Shown here piece after piece: positions 13,769 through 14,256 of a stretch of 14,256 nucleotides of DNA. The DNA is from CAWKZT01 sp963854565 (lineage in GTDB: Bacteria; Actinomycetota; Acidimicrobiia; Acidimicrobiales; JAHEJN01). The notes under the pieces were generated by a model. It was not told where the DNA came from. It did not search any database and saw only the letters and a program-made list of their open reading frames with translations. The position numbers and the translations under genes are program-made. The DNA lies in assembly GCA_963854565.1 (NCBI GenBank), contig CAWKZT010000045.1, positions 1 to 14,256 of the forward strand. Direction: 5' to 3'. Numbering within the stretch: the first letter of the stretch is position 1; every line of letters starts with the position of its first letter.

Positions 13769-14256
13769 TGTGTCATTTCGTCTCGGCGGAACTGACGGTG
13801 TTTCCATTGTGGCGGCCAGTTGGGGCGAAATCTTCACCAACCTAGGATTTGATGTCGTGACTGTTGCCGGCGACGGCCCTGTCGACCGTCCGGTCAAGGG
13901 GTTGGAATTGCTCCCAAGCGAACCGCCCGACATGACAGCTTTGGTTGAAGCACTGGCAGATGCCGACCTCGTGGTGGTGGAGAACCTTTGCTCTATTCCT
14001 CTAAACCTGGCTGCGTCGCGAGTCGTCGCTGAAGTACTCCAGGGCCGGCCGGCCATCATGCACCATCATGATCCACCGTGGCAGCGCGAGCGCTTCAGCC
14101 ACGTGACTGAGTTGCCGTTCCTCGATCCAGCATGGGTCCACGTGACGATCAACGATCTCACTCGCGAACAGTTTGAGGATCGAGGCATCGCCGCTCACGC
14201 CATCTACAACGCCTTCGACACCACGAAGCGGGTCGGAAATCGGGCCATGATGCGGA
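13752..14256 (+). CDS. Glycosyltransferase, GT4/GT-B type, N-terminal part (runs off the right edge)
   Basis: At least 168 codons are open to the window edge. The protein starts MPTCAIVSFRLGGTDGVS, a first Rossmann strand and glycine-rich loop typical of the acceptor half of GT-B retaining glycosyltransferases. It continues with WGEIFTNLGFDVVTVAG, ADADLVVVENLCSIPLN, HHHDPPWQRERF and AWVHVTINDLTREQF. The donor-binding C-terminal half with the EX7E motif is outside the window, so donor and acceptor are unknown. It is cytoplasmic by sequence. It diverges from the GH63-like gene, the two starts overlapping by 17 bp (8 bp if the glycosidase starts at GTG 13759). Confidence 0.8.
   Translation, partial: MPTCAIVSFRLGGTDGVSIVAASWGEIFTNLGFDVVTVAGDGPVDRPVKGLELLPSEPPDMTALVEALADADLVVVENLCSIPLNLAASRVVAEVLQGRPAIMHHHDPPWQRERFSHVTELPFLDPAWVHVTINDLTREQFEDRGIAAHAIYNAFDTTKRVGNRAMMR

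Noticed and set aside
13769..14059. 97-codon N-terminal extension of the glycosidase frame
   Set aside because: It is antisense to the glycosyltransferase start, Ser/Thr/Arg-rich, with no signal peptide or fold. The family similarity begins after the ATG at 13768.
1..14256. Cytochrome c substrates (CXXCH), tRNA/rRNA genes, CRISPR arrays, insertion sequences, phage genes
   Set aside because: I looked on both strands and found no CXXCH in a credible gene, no regularly spaced repeats, no transposase and no RNA gene. The window reads as ordinary chromosomal content around a complete ccm operon.

Overview
The window looks like chromosomal DNA of an actinobacterium, perhaps the Acidimicrobiia. This is inferred from the gene set: a polyphosphate-glucokinase tail, a class-E-like sortase paired with a septum-formation-type lipoprotein, TANNNT -10 boxes placed 6-9 nt before start codons, and many GTG starts and 1-8 bp gene overlaps. 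GC content is fairly high by eye. I saw no mobile element, CRISPR array, tRNA or rRNA.

Layout. (1) 3-161 (+): C-terminal tail of a polyphosphate glucokinase, followed by a 150-bp convergent spacer with two GC-rich hairpins. (2) 2119 to 313 (-): a tightly overlapped operon of a low-molecular-weight phosphatase, a haemolysin-III/PAQR-like membrane protein and a SpoU/TrmH RNA methyltransferase. (3) 2278-2748 (+): a SixA-like histidine phosphatase, divergent from that operon and with a well-formed leaderless promoter. (4) 9734 to 2745 (-): a complete cytochrome c maturation operon of the System I type, in the order ccmA-ccmB-ccmC-ccmD-ccmE-ccmF-ccmG-ccmH-ccmI. The 48-residue ccmD is easy to overlook because it is short and starts with GTG. 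(5) 9831-11638 (+): a sortase with an unusual C-terminal two-helix membrane extension, followed 8 nt later by a lipoprotein. (6) 12474 to 11662 (-): a calcineurin-like phosphoesterase. (7) 13768 to 12581 (-): a GH63-like (alpha/alpha)6-barrel glycosidase. (8) 13752 to the right edge (+): the start of a GT4-like glycosyltransferase, divergent from the glycosidase and overlapping it by about 17 bp.

How the genes work together. CcmABCD loads haem onto CcmE and releases it. CcmE carries haem across the outer face of the membrane. CcmG and CcmH keep the apocytochrome cysteines reduced. CcmF, CcmH and CcmI perform the ligation. No CXXCH cytochrome substrate is encoded in the window. Nearly every ccm junction is an overlap, which points to one translationally coupled transcript. 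The ccmA and sortase genes diverge from an 87-96 bp spacer whose two ends carry mirror-image copies of the same 10-mer, each containing a TACGCT -10-like box just before a start codon.

The most unusual observations are this mirror-image divergent promoter, a Shine-Dalgarno sequence of ccmF separated from its ATG by a small hairpin, the sortase membrane extension, the CcmI variant lacking the usual first membrane helix, and the overlapping glycosidase/glycosyltransferase starts.
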